A stretch of 64,000 nt of DNA. Origin: SP5GCR1 sp965199685. GTDB lineage: Bacteria > Pseudomonadota > Gammaproteobacteria > Poriferisulfidales > Oxydemutatoraceae. The notes beneath the pieces were generated by a model. It worked only from the letters and a program-made list of their open reading frames with translations, made no database searches and was not told the DNA's origin. Position numbers and translations under genes: made by a program. This document shows positions 23,624-32,741 of this stretch, one piece after another (position 1 is the stretch's first letter; the number at the start of each line of letters is the position of its first letter). The stretch is from contig OZ241323.1 in NCBI GenBank assembly GCA_965199685.1, positions 2,604,001 through 2,668,000 on the forward strand, given 5' to 3'.

Positions 23624-25966
23624 ATGGCTGAGAATCTTTTAATCGTAGAATCCCCCGCCAAGTCCAAGACTATCAAAAAGTATCTTGGACCTAATTTTGA
23701 GGTGATGGCATCTTACGGTCATGTTAGGGATCTAGTATCGCAGGAAGGTGCGGTAGACCCGAGCAATAATTTTGCTATGAACTATCAAGTTATTAAAGAT
23801 AGCGTCAAACATGTACGTAAAATAGAACAAACCTTAAAGAAATCTAAAAATCTTTATTTGGCAACCGACCCAGATCGTGAAGGTGAAGCAATCTCATGGC
23901 ATCTCTACGAGATATTGAAAGAGAAAGGAATAATCAAAGATAAGGGCGTGTATCGCGTGGTATTCCATGAGATTACACAGCGTGCCGTTTCCGATGCAAT
24001 TGCAAACCCTCGTCAGCTGTCGGATGATTTAGTTAATGCACAACAGGCACGACGAGCTTTAGACCATCTGGTCGGTTTCAATTTGTCGCCACTTTTATGG
24101 CGTAAAGTGCAACAGGGGCTTTCTGCCGGGCGTGTGCAAAGCCCTGCACTTCGTCTATTGGTAGAGCGAGAGGAGGAAATAGAAAAATTTAAGGCACAGG
24201 AGTATTGGACTCTAGAGGCACTCTCCGAAAAAGAAAACACACCTTTTAATGCCAAGTTGTTTGAACTGGAAGGTCAGAAGCTCAAGCAGTTTGATATCAA
24301 CAACGAAAAACAGGCAAACGAAATACGCGACACCATTCTTGAAAAAGCACAAGACCGCTTGAAAGTTACCCGTTGCGAAAAAAAGCAACGTAAAAGATAC
24401 CCATCGCCACCTTTTATCACCTCCACTCTACAGCAAGAAAGCGTACGCAAATTATATTTTTCGTCGTCGCGCACGATGCGTATAGCGCAACAATTATACG
24501 AAGGTATCGATTTAGGTTCCGGACCTATAGGGTTAATCAGTTATATGCGCACCGACTCGGTGACGCTTGCCGAAGAGGCGGTTACCGAACTGCGTGCATA
24601 CATCAAATCGGAATTCGGTGCCGACAGGTTACCGTCTAAACCTGTAAGATACAAAACCAAATCAAAAAATGCGCAAGAAGCTCACGAAGCCATCCGTCCG
24701 ACTTCGGTAAAACGCACACCCGAACAAGTCAAAGCCTATCTGAGTGTCGACCAATATAAGTTGTATAACTTGATTTGGAAACGAACGGTTGCTTGTCAAA
24801 TGATCCATGCAACCTTGGATACTGTGACTGCCGACTTGTCGTGTCAGGAATATTGCATCTTTAGGGCAACTGGTTCTACTATCAAAGATCCGGGATTTAT
24901 GGCTGTCTACACCGAAGGTAGCGACAAAAGCAGCGATGCAAAAAGCGGCAAAACAGTTTCCGCAACAGAGAAAAAACTTCCGCCGTTGAACGAAGGAGAA
25001 GAAGTACCGTTGAAAGAATTAACTGCGTCGCAGCATTTTACTGAACCACCACCCCGCTACAGCGAGGCATCGTTGATAAAAACACTGGAGGAATACGGGA
25101 TCGGACGTCCTTCTACTTATGCAAGCATTATTTCTACACTACAGTATCGGAAGTATGCAACTTTGGAAAAACGTCGTTTCTATCCTACACCTACAGGACG
25201 TATCGTCAGCAAGTTTCTAACCAATCATTTCTCGGATTATGTGGATTACGATTTTACGGCGAAGCTGGAAAATGTTTTGGACGAGATATCACGAGGTGAA
25301 AAAACATGGATTCCGGTACTCAAAGAGTTCTGGCAACCCTTCAAGCAATTAGTGGACGAAAAAAGAGATACGGTGTCAAAAGCCGAAGCGGCAAATGAAC
25401 GTGTTTTGGGGACAGATCCTAAAACCAACAAGCCGGTGAGTGTACGTTATGGGCGGTATGGTCCTTATGTTCAAATAGGCACCAAAGACGACGAGGAAAA
25501 GCCGCGTTTTGCATCGCTTAGACAAGGACAAAAAGTGGAGACGATCAATTTTGAAGAGGCGATGGAATTATTCAAACTTCCTCGTGATTTGGGCGAAACT
25601 CCGGACGGAGAGCAGGTATCGGCAGGTATCGGGAGATACGGACCGTTCATTAAGTACGGCAAAAAATATGTCTCGCTCAAAGAAGACGATCCGCATGAAA
25701 TTGATCTTGAACGCGCATTGATTGTAATTGCCGAGAAAAAACAAGCCGACGCAGAAAAAATCATTGCCGACTTTCCTGAACACAAAATACAAGTATTGAA
25801 AGGACGCTATGGTCCTTATGTGACCGACGGCTCTAAGAACGCAAAAATACCTAAAGAACAAGAACCGTCCACTTTGACCGCCGAACAATGTCTGGAACTG
25901 ATAGCCAAGGCACCTGAGAAACGCAAGCGCGCACCGGCAAAGAAAAAAGCCAAAGCCAAAACATAG
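23624..25966 (+). CDS. topA: DNA topoisomerase I (type IA)
   Basis: 780 residues. It relaxes negative supercoils. The Toprim domain starts LLIVESPAKSKTIKKYLG and includes LATDPDREGEAISWH. The active-site tyrosine is Tyr307 in GLISYMRTDS, with PPRYSEASLIKTLEEYGIGRPSTYA following. Instead of the C-terminal zinc ribbons of E. coli TopA, the end carries three toprim-C-terminal repeats (YGRYGPYV, GIGRYGPFIKYG and KGRYGPYVTDG) and a Lys/Ala-rich tail. The stop codon is directly followed by the mutY start, so topA, mutY and yggX form one operon. Confidence 0.96.
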   Translation: MAENLLIVESPAKSKTIKKYLGPNFEVMASYGHVRDLVSQEGAVDPSNNFAMNYQVIKDSVKHVRKIEQTLKKSKNLYLATDPDREGEAISWHLYEILKEKGIIKDKGVYRVVFHEITQRAVSDAIANPRQLSDDLVNAQQARRALDHLVGFNLSPLLWRKVQQGLSAGRVQSPALRLLVEREEEIEKFKAQEYWTLEALSEKENTPFNAKLFELEGQKLKQFDINNEKQANEIRDTILEKAQDRLKVTRCEKKQRKRYPSPPFITSTLQQESVRKLYFSSSRTMRIAQQLYEGIDLGSGPIGLISYMRTDSVTLAEEAVTELRAYIKSEFGADRLPSKPVRYKTKSKNAQEAHEAIRPTSVKRTPEQVKAYLSVDQYKLYNLIWKRTVACQMIHATLDTVTADLSCQEYCIFRATGSTIKDPGFMAVYTEGSDKSSDAKSGKTVSATEKKLPPLNEGEEVPLKELTASQHFTEPPPRYSEASLIKTLEEYGIGRPSTYASIISTLQYRKYATLEKRRFYPTPTGRIVSKFLTNHFSDYVDYDFTAKLENVLDEISRGEKTWIPVLKEFWQPFKQLVDEKRDTVSKAEAANERVLGTDPKTNKPVSVRYGRYGPYVQIGTKDDEEKPRFASLRQGQKVETINFEEAMELFKLPRDLGETPDGEQVSAGIGRYGPFIKYGKKYVSLKEDDPHEIDLERALIVIAEKKQADAEKIIADFPEHKIQVLKGRYGPYVTDGSKNAKIPKEQEPSTLTAEQCLELIAKAPEKRKRAPAKKKAKAKT

Positions 25967-27013
25967 GTGGCCATTTCAGATCGTTTATTGAAATGGTATG
26001 CACACGCCGGACGAACTGATTTGCCTTGGCAACGAAATGTATCGGCTTATCGTGTATGGGTTTCCGAAATCATGCTCCAACAAACACAGGTGCAAACGGT
26101 CATACCGTATTATCGTTGTTTCATCAATCGTTTCCCGAGTCTTAAATCGCTAGCCAATGCACCTTTGTCGGAAGTAATCGAACACTGGGCGGGGTTAGGA
26201 TACTATGCGCGTGCTAGAAATTTACACCGCACGGCGCGCTTGATAAGAGAACAGCACGGTGGTCGTTTTCCTAAAGACAAAAAAACTTTGATGGCATTGC
26301 CCGGTATCGGACGTTCTACCGCAGGTGCAATTCTCGCGCTTAGTTATAATCAAAGGCACCCTATTCTGGACGGTAATGTTAAGCGCGTGCTTGCCCGCCA
26401 CGCCGATATCGCCGGCTGGCCGGGAGAGGCATCAGTGAACCGTGCTTTGTGGGAGCAGGCGGAGAAATACTTGCCGGAACAAAACATAGCACAATATACT
26501 CAAGCACTGATGGATTTAGGAGCAATGATATGCACAAAAGCACAACCCCAATGCACACTTTGCCCAATCTCGGCAGATTGCCTTGCTAGAAAAGCTGGGC
26601 GTATAGCCGAACGCCCGCAGCCACCACCGACAAAGATAAAACCCCAACGTCATGTATTCATGCTAATGGCAACATACAAAGACCGTGTTTTGCTGGAGCG
26701 CAGACCAATGTCGGGGATATGGGGTGGATTATTGAGTTTCCCAGAGATGCGTGGTGAAAAGGAAGCCAAAGCGTGGTGTCAAAGACGACTCGGACATATT
26801 CGGAGTACACGATGTCTGCCGTCTTTCAAACATCAATTTACCCATTTTTCGTTGACCATAACACCTTTAGAAGCAAGGCTTTCTAAAATTCATTCGCAAA
26901 TAAGCGAGGAAAATCATCTCGTTTGGTGTAAACTTTTATCCTCAATCAACGGTGTGCCTGCACCCGTTAAGAAACTGATAACACAACTGCAAAAATTAAC
27001 AGATAGACGATGA
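25967..27013 (+). CDS. mutY: Adenine DNA glycosylase
   Basis: 348 residues from a GTG that abuts the topA TAG with no spacing, suggesting coupled translation. It removes A mispaired with 8-oxoG. The catalytic Glu34 is in SEIMLQQTQVQTV and Asp135 in HPILDGNVKR after the helix-hairpin-helix LMALPGIGRSTAGAILAL. The [4Fe-4S] ligands are C189-x6-C196-x2-C199-x5-C205. The C-terminal NUDIX-like 8-oxoG recognition domain runs from about 225 (HVFMLMATYKDRVLLERRP) and includes FKHQFTHFSLTI. It overlaps yggX by 4 bases. Confidence 0.96.
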   Translation: MAISDRLLKWYAHAGRTDLPWQRNVSAYRVWVSEIMLQQTQVQTVIPYYRCFINRFPSLKSLANAPLSEVIEHWAGLGYYARARNLHRTARLIREQHGGRFPKDKKTLMALPGIGRSTAGAILALSYNQRHPILDGNVKRVLARHADIAGWPGEASVNRALWEQAEKYLPEQNIAQYTQALMDLGAMICTKAQPQCTLCPISADCLARKAGRIAERPQPPPTKIKPQRHVFMLMATYKDRVLLERRPMSGIWGGLLSFPEMRGEKEAKAWCQRRLGHIRSTRCLPSFKHQFTHFSLTITPLEARLSKIHSQISEENHLVWCKLLSSINGVPAPVKKLITQLQKLTDRR

Positions 27014-27282
27014 CTCGCAAAGTCCAATGTTTGAAACTTGGTAAAGAAGCCGAAGGCTTGGATTATGTACCTTATCCGGGCGAACTGGGACAACGCATTT
27101 ATGACAATATAAGTGCGCAAGTATGGCAGCAATGGGTCAACCATCAAACGATGTTGATCAACGAGTATCGCCTCACCCCAGTGGAACCTAAAGCGCGCAA
27201 ATTCCTAGAGGACGAGATGGAAAAATTTCTGTTTGGCGAAGGCTCCGAAAAACCTAAGGAGTTTGTTGACCCAAACGAATAG
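27010..27282 (+). CDS. yggX: Probable Fe(2+)-trafficking protein
   Basis: 90 residues, the usual length. The family hallmarks are all present: VQCLKLGKEAEGLDYVPYPGELG at the start with the single conserved Cys, then WQQWVNHQTMLINEYRL and ARKFLEDEMEKFLFGEG. It is associated with protection of Fe-S proteins and iron handling. The mutY-yggX pairing is conserved across gammaproteobacteria and fits supply or protection of the MutY cluster. Confidence 0.95.
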   Translation: MTRKVQCLKLGKEAEGLDYVPYPGELGQRIYDNISAQVWQQWVNHQTMLINEYRLTPVEPKARKFLEDEMEKFLFGEGSEKPKEFVDPNE

Positions 27283-27327
27283 TCGTTTTGGACGATGATG
27301 TTACATACTCGGCAACTATAACGACAC

Positions 27328-27403
<76 letters not shown>

Positions 27404-27642
27404 TAATTGGATGGATAATTATTTTACTTGTGCAGAACGCGTTTTGTTTGCAAAAATAAAGTAGTACGCCATCCAATTTATGGGAACCAAAACCAAGTGG
27501 CGCAAGCGGTTCTGTTCGTGCAGAACGGTACTTTAGGGAGGGCATGTTAGCCCTCCCCTACAGGTGGTTATCGTTAATTTGGTGGTGCAAGCGGTTGAGT
27601 TTTTACAATGACAATACTTTTTTAATAGCTCTAAATGACGAA
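27404..27642. mobile_element. MITE-like element with an unoccupied palindrome centre, between tRNA-Phe and polA
   Basis: This stretch is one fairly complete copy of the long element: an arm sharing CATCCAATTTATGGGAACCA with other copies, the intact palindrome GGGAGGGC-ATGTTA-GCCCTCCC (27536-27557), then the arm GGTGGTTATCGTTAATTT, ending in a degraded terminus ACTTTTTTAATAGCTCT just before polA. Because nothing is inserted at the centre, it shows the empty target that is occupied at 239, 1304 and 30404. The polA promoter must lie inside or be supplied by it. Confidence 0.7.
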
Positions 27643-30351
27643 ATGGCAACAAAACTAGTACTGGTGGACGGCACCGCTTATCTATATCGTGCGTATCACG
27701 CATTGCCACCTTTAACTGGACCTGCAGGACAACCGACTGGGGCAGTCTTTGGTGTAGGGAAAATGTTAAAGGCACTGATTAGGCAAGAGACACCCGATTA
27801 TTTTGCAGTTGTGCTTGATGCACACGGCAAAACCTTCAGACACGAGCTGTACCCTCCGTATAAAGCACAAAGACCGCCAACACCGGAGGATTTGATTGCC
27901 CAATCGGATACTCTGAAACACCTCATCAAAGAGCAGGGTTACCCGTTATTGGAAGTCTCTGGTGTAGAGGCAGACGATGTCATCGGCACGTTAGCTCGTC
28001 GCGCTGAAGCAGTAGGTTGGGATGTGCTGATCTCAACTGGTGATAAGGATATGGCACAGTTAATTTCCAAGCGTATCACCTTAGTCGATACGATGAAAAA
28101 TCAACATATAGACTCCGCTGCGATACAAAAGAAATTCGGTGTGCTACCAGAGCAGATGATTGATTATCTAGCTTTGGCAGGAGATAGTTCAGACAATATC
28201 CCCGGAGTTGTCGGTGTGGGACCCAAAACCGCAGCAAAGTGGCTTTGCGAATATCAAAACTTAGACGAGGTTATCGCACACGCAGACTCCATCACCGGCA
28301 AAGGTGGCAAAGCATTGCAAGATGCACTACCTAAACTACCTCTTTATAAAGATTTGGTGACCATACGCTGCGATATAACGCTAGACCACACGATCGATCA
28401 GTTAAAGATCACTGCCCCCTCGCACGAGCGATTAATCGCTTTCTACCGTGAATACGGATTCACCCAATGGCTCAAAGAGGAGTCCGACGAAGCTGCCAAC
28501 ACGGTTGCCGAGCCAAGCACAGCGACCGAACATCCCCAATATCAACCTAGATATCAACTAATCTTGACGCAAAACACATTGGATCGTTGGCTGGAAAAAC
28601 TAAAGTCGGCAGACTGCTTTGCGCTTGACATAGAAACTACAAGTCTGGACTATATGCAGGCACAGATTGTCGGATTATCTTTTGCGGTTGCTGCTGGCGA
28701 AGCCGCATATCTACCTGTGGCACACGATTATTTTGGTGCACCTAAGCAGTTGTCTTTGGATGCGGTCTTAAAGCAACTGCGTCCGTTATTAGAGGATCAA
28801 AAAATCGGCAAGTTAGGACATAACCTTAAATACGATATGGAAGTACTGCTCAACTACGACATTCGCTTGCAAGGTATCAGACACGACTCTATGTTGGAAT
28901 CGTATGCCTATAATTCGGTTGCAAGCAGGCATAACCTAAAAGAGCTCGCATACAAATACCTGAATGTTCGGATGCAAACATACGAGGATATTGCTGGCAA
29001 AGGTGTAAAACAAAGACCTTTTGCACAGATTGCGGTGAGAACTGCCGCAGAATACGCTGCAGCCGATGCTGATTTCAGCTTGCAACTGCATGAATATTTT
29101 CATCCGCGGTTGAAAAAAACTTCACCGTTGCTCAAAGTCTACGAAGAAATAGAAATGCCGTTGTTGCCGGTAATCGCCGATATGGAACGCACTGGCGTGT
29201 TGATTGATGCCGACCGCTTATCCGAACACAGCCATGAACTGCAAGAAGCAATCTCTCAAACCGAACAACAAATTTATCAACTGGCAGGACACGATTTCAA
29301 TATCGCCTCACCCAAACAAATACAAACCGTGCTGTTTGACGAAGCGGGATTGGAGGTGATTAGCAAAACTCCCAAAGGTCAAGCCTCTACTTCCGAAGAC
29401 GTGCTACAACAACTTGCCCACAACCATGAACTCCCCAGATTGATATTGCATCACCGCTCGCTAAGCAAACTAAAATCAACCTATACCGACAAATTGCCGC
29501 AGTTGATCAATGCCGAAACTGGACGGGTACATACTTCTTATCACCAAGCGGTTACCTCAACCGGACGCTTATCTTCGTCCGACCCGAACTTGCAAAATAT
29601 TCCTATCAGAACTGCCGAAGGACGACGCATACGCCAAGCCTTTATTGCCCGCGAGGGTTATTGCCTGATCGCCGCAGACTACTCGCAGATAGAAATGCGC
29701 ATCATGGCGCATGTGTCTCAGGACCCAGGTCTATTGAATGTATTCCAAAAAGGTATGGATATGCACCGTGCAACCGCAGCCGAGGTCTTCGGTTGCAAAC
29801 CAGAGGCAGTCGATGACGATCAACGACGCATTGCCAAGGCTATCAACTTCGGACTGATTTATGGAATGTCAGCATTCGGTCTTGGGAAACAACTCAACAT
29901 AGAAAATAGAGAGGCATCGGATTATGTGAAAACTTATTTTGAACGGTTTGCCGGCGTGCGAGCATATATGGACGACACGCGTGAACAAGCGCACAAACAA
30001 GGATATGTGGAAACCATTATCGGTCGGCGGTTGTATTTGCCGGAAATCAATGCCAAAGATGCCCGCCGTAGACGCTACGCCGAGCGCACCGCAATCAACG
30101 CACCAATGCAAGGTTCGGCTGCCGATATCATCAAACGAGCGATGATACGAATCGCTGAGCAATTCAAGGATAACCCAAGTGATGCGATGATGATTATGCA
30201 GGTGCATGACGAGCTCATCATAGAAGTAGCAGAACCGTATGCCAACGATGTGATGAACAAATGTTGTAAATTGATGGAGTCGGCAATGGAACTTTCGGTG
30301 CCGCTAAAAGTCAACGCAAGTATCGGCAATAATTGGGACGAAGCACACTAA
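27643..30351 (+). CDS. polA: DNA polymerase I
   Basis: 902 residues. The ATG at 27643 is chosen because ATKLVLVDGTAYLYRAYHAL is the normal N-terminus; the frame stays open upstream only through MITE sequence. It has a 5'-3' exonuclease domain (1-290), an intact 3'-5' exonuclease with FALDIETTSLD near 327, LGHNLKYDMEVL and YAAADADFS, and the polymerase domain with motif A DYSQIEMR (about 680), motif B RRIAKAINFGLIYG (about 728) and motif C QVHDELIIEV (about 853). All three activities of the E. coli enzyme should be present. Confidence 0.96.
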   Translation: MATKLVLVDGTAYLYRAYHALPPLTGPAGQPTGAVFGVGKMLKALIRQETPDYFAVVLDAHGKTFRHELYPPYKAQRPPTPEDLIAQSDTLKHLIKEQGYPLLEVSGVEADDVIGTLARRAEAVGWDVLISTGDKDMAQLISKRITLVDTMKNQHIDSAAIQKKFGVLPEQMIDYLALAGDSSDNIPGVVGVGPKTAAKWLCEYQNLDEVIAHADSITGKGGKALQDALPKLPLYKDLVTIRCDITLDHTIDQLKITAPSHERLIAFYREYGFTQWLKEESDEAANTVAEPSTATEHPQYQPRYQLILTQNTLDRWLEKLKSADCFALDIETTSLDYMQAQIVGLSFAVAAGEAAYLPVAHDYFGAPKQLSLDAVLKQLRPLLEDQKIGKLGHNLKYDMEVLLNYDIRLQGIRHDSMLESYAYNSVASRHNLKELAYKYLNVRMQTYEDIAGKGVKQRPFAQIAVRTAAEYAAADADFSLQLHEYFHPRLKKTSPLLKVYEEIEMPLLPVIADMERTGVLIDADRLSEHSHELQEAISQTEQQIYQLAGHDFNIASPKQIQTVLFDEAGLEVISKTPKGQASTSEDVLQQLAHNHELPRLILHHRSLSKLKSTYTDKLPQLINAETGRVHTSYHQAVTSTGRLSSSDPNLQNIPIRTAEGRRIRQAFIAREGYCLIAADYSQIEMRIMAHVSQDPGLLNVFQKGMDMHRATAAEVFGCKPEAVDDDQRRIAKAINFGLIYGMSAFGLGKQLNIENREASDYVKTYFERFAGVRAYMDDTREQAHKQGYVETIIGRRLYLPEINAKDARRRRYAERTAINAPMQGSAADIIKRAMIRIAEQFKDNPSDAMMIMQVHDELIIEVAEPYANDVMNKCCKLMESAMELSVPLKVNASIGNNWDEAH

Positions 30352-30728
30352 CATTCGGGGCTGTTGAAAAGGTATTCCATGCACCGTAGGGGAGGGCTAA
30401 CATGGGACTGTTGAAAAATAGAACCGCCGATTGAGCCAGTAGGTCAATCGGCGTAACATTGTTCAGAACCTTAACAACCACCCCGTCAGGCTTCGCCTGC
30501 CACCCCTCCAAAGGAGGGGAATGTACTAATGCAGACACTTTTTCAACAGCCCCACATGCCCTCCCGTAACGCGTTGCGTCTGCACAAACAATCCATTCAT
30601 CCATTTGATTTATGGCAACCATACAGATGGCACAGAGTAATTGAGATGGTACAAGTATAATACTCTTTCAACAGTCTCATAAGGTATAGTAACCACTTAT
30701 TAAAAGTACTTCAGGAAAATTTATTTTT
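30352..30728. repeat. Intergenic nested MITE-like repeats after polA
   Basis: No gene is seen. An outer terminus at about 30358-30373 (GGGGCTGTTGAAAAGGTATT) leads to the palindrome half GGGAGGGCTAACAT, where the inner element 30404-30553 has inserted. The other half resumes at 30554 (ACATGCCCTCCCGTAACGCG) and a terminus ACTCTTTCAACAGTCTC closes the outer copy at about 30661-30677. Bases 30680-30728 are unique and A/T-rich and lie just before the sulfotransferase-like gene. Confidence 0.75.
30404..30553. mobile_element. MITE-like element, copy 5, nested with ACAT duplication
   Basis: The 150-bp element reads GGGACTGTTGAAAAATAG at the left and CTTTTTCAACAGCCCC at the right, flanked by ACAT at 30400-30403 and 30554-30557. 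It carries a perfect GATTGA/TCAATC hairpin cassette (about 30431-30462) and the CAGGC/GCCTG and CCCCTCC/GGAGGGG stems. This is the clearest nested insertion in the window, since both ends of the outer copy can still be recognised. Confidence 0.8.
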
Positions 30729-31553
30729 ATGATAATTTCTCATAAATTGAAAGTCATATTTATACAAACTTACAAGATTAGTGGCATATCATTTAAAATG
30801 GCACTAAAACGTTATTGCGGCAAAGGTGATGTAATTGCTAGAAAGCTGGACTATAAATATAAGTTTGTAAACCATTATAACGGCTATGATTTTTTAGACG
30901 GCCACATAAGTGCTTCTGAAATAAAGCGTAGGATACCAAAAAATATTTGGGATAATTACCTTAAAGTATCCTTTGTCCGAGATATTTACGACACTATTAT
31001 TTCTTTATACTTTTATCATCATAATCACGAAGCGTGTAGAGATAGAATTTACGAGGAGAATTTTAATAAATACTTGTTGCAAGTAGGGATTAGACACATA
31101 GAGCAAAATTTCTCAATGCTTTGTATTAATCGACGATGCGTAATTGATTTTATTATTAAATATGAAAATATAGATGAGGATATTAAGACTTTGGAAAAGA
31201 AAATAGGTCGTCGCGGCTTGCTAAATACCTATAAATCTTTGATAGTTAACAGCGGATGTCGCCCTCCCGGACAAGATGTCTTCAAAGTTTATTCTCAGTA
31301 CCCGGTAGCAAGAGCACTAATTGACATATATTGTTCCCGAATTATGAACAATAACGAACTTATTCAGAATTACTATCCGCTGTATAAGGAAAGGTTAAGC
31401 CAAAAAATTCCAGAACCAGGATATCTTTCTAGAGCAAAAGCAAAACTATTATTTGCTTTACATGATTATTGGTCTACCTCAAAATTGGAGTGGGAAGAAA
31501 GACCCGATTCTAATCACACTCTTCTTCCACAGCGCAAAATCAAGTTAGTTTGA
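30729..31553 (+). CDS. Sulfotransferase-like protein, diverged
   Basis: 274 residues. The N-terminus (KVIFIQTYKISGISFKMALK, about 8-27) matches the 5'-phosphosulfate loop of sulfotransferases of the KxxGTS kind, and VSFVRDIYDTIISLYFYHH (about 80-98) matches the 3'-phosphate motif (FVRDPYDR-type), with Ile for Pro and Thr for Arg. The rest is helical and unlike the relative at 1630-2373. It is very A/T-rich compared with polA and argC, and repeats flank it on both sides, which suggests acquisition by transfer. Substrate unknown. The altered 3'-phosphate motif leaves activity uncertain; it could be a related P-loop protein without sulfotransferase activity. Confidence 0.65.
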   Translation: MIISHKLKVIFIQTYKISGISFKMALKRYCGKGDVIARKLDYKYKFVNHYNGYDFLDGHISASEIKRRIPKNIWDNYLKVSFVRDIYDTIISLYFYHHNHEACRDRIYEENFNKYLLQVGIRHIEQNFSMLCINRRCVIDFIIKYENIDEDIKTLEKKIGRRGLLNTYKSLIVNSGCRPPGQDVFKVYSQYPVARALIDIYCSRIMNNNELIQNYYPLYKERLSQKIPEPGYLSRAKAKLLFALHDYWSTSKLEWEERPDSNHTLLPQRKIKLV

Positions 31554-31585
31554 GACATTCTTGGATACCATAATCGGGTGGCGCA

Positions 31586-31640
31586 GAGCAGTTGAAAAAT
31601 AGAACCACCGTTTGTTGTTATTGCAACAAACGGCGGTATG
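31586..31640. repeat. Partial MITE terminus with hairpin cassette upstream of argC
   Basis: CAGTTGAAAAATAGAACCAC is a truncated element end that runs directly into a GTTTGT/ACAAAC stem-loop (about 31606-31634) and then stops; the rest of the element is missing. It lies about 55 bases before argC, so it is within that gene's promoter region or 5' leader. Confidence 0.6.
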
Positions 31641-31694
31641 CGCCATTGGTGATAAAATACGGCACCATATAACATGAAACAACCAAGTTAAACA

Positions 31695-32714
31695 ATGCAT
31701 TCTGTAGCGATCATAGGCGGTACCGGCTACACGGGGTACGAATTGATGCGTCTTTTGGTGCGTCATCCGCATATTAAACTCACTCAGGTCGTATCTCGTA
31801 GCAAGGCCGGGCACGCTATAGCCGAAGTGTTTCCTAAAATGAAGAGGCATACTAATTTGTGTTATACGCAAAGTTTTGACCCCAACCTCAGTGTGGACTT
31901 AGTGTTTTTCGCAACACCCAACGGGACGGCCATGAAGCAAGCCGAAGTGTTGCTTGACTTGGGAATACGCATCATAGACTTGGCAGCAGATTTTAGATTG
32001 AGCGATGCAGACGAATGGAAGCATTGGTACGGAGAAAGCCATGCCTGTCCACATTTACTAAAAGAAGCAGTCTACGGTCTAAGCGAAATGAACCGCAACC
32101 CTATTGCCGATGCGACTTTGGTGGCTAACCCAGGCTGTTATCCGACTTCGGTGATACTCGGCTTAAAGCCTTTGATAGAATCGGGCCATGCCGATATTTC
32201 ATGTTTGATCGCCGATTCAAAATCCGGTGTAAGCGGAGCAGGTCGTCAAGCAAATGTGGAATTGCTATTCGGAGAGTGTAGCGAAAACTTTAGAGCCTAC
32301 AAAGCCTCTGCCCACAGACATTGGCCAGAAATCAAGCAACAATTATGTTGCATCGCCGGTGCCGAAGTAGGATTCAGTTTTACACCTCACTTGTTACCGA
32401 TTTTCCGCGGTCTGCAATCTAGCCTGTATATCAAAGCGACTGCCGAGCAATCGGAGCTTCAGCACTGTTTAGAGCAGGCTTATGCAGAGGAACCTTTCGT
32501 GCAGGTCATGCCGCCTGACAGTCATCCGCAGACTCGCGATGTGAGCAACACCAATCTTTGCTTGCTTGCGGTGCATAAACCGCAATACGGTGATGTCGCA
32601 GTCGTGTTCTCAGCGATTGACAATCTAATCAAAGGGGCTGCCGGTCAGGCGGTGCAGAATATGAATTTGATGTTCGGCATAGATGAAACAACAGGGCTTG
32701 TTGATTTATACTAA
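31695..32714 (+). CDS. argC: N-acetyl-gamma-glutamyl-phosphate reductase
   Basis: 339 residues. It makes N-acetylglutamate semialdehyde in arginine biosynthesis using NADPH. The nucleotide-binding loop is SVAIIGGTGYTGYELMRLL, the catalytic cysteine is Cys148 in NPGCYPTSVILGL, and SGVSGAGR and FTPHLLPIFRG follow as expected for the long-form enzyme. The gene stands alone in its arginine role here (no argB/J nearby) and is 27 bases ahead of ftsK, so the three genes argC-ftsK-lolA may be read together. Confidence 0.94.
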   Translation: MHSVAIIGGTGYTGYELMRLLVRHPHIKLTQVVSRSKAGHAIAEVFPKMKRHTNLCYTQSFDPNLSVDLVFFATPNGTAMKQAEVLLDLGIRIIDLAADFRLSDADEWKHWYGESHACPHLLKEAVYGLSEMNRNPIADATLVANPGCYPTSVILGLKPLIESGHADISCLIADSKSGVSGAGRQANVELLFGECSENFRAYKASAHRHWPEIKQQLCCIAGAEVGFSFTPHLLPIFRGLQSSLYIKATAEQSELQHCLEQAYAEEPFVQVMPPDSHPQTRDVSNTNLCLLAVHKPQYGDVAVVFSAIDNLIKGAAGQAVQNMNLMFGIDETTGLVDLY

Positions 32715-32741
32715 AAGTCTATATCGTTCAAAGAGGAATAT

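Noticed and set aside
27544..27642. N-terminal extension of polA by 33 codons
   Set aside because: The extension is translated MITE sequence; the normal PolA N-terminus begins at the ATG at 27643.
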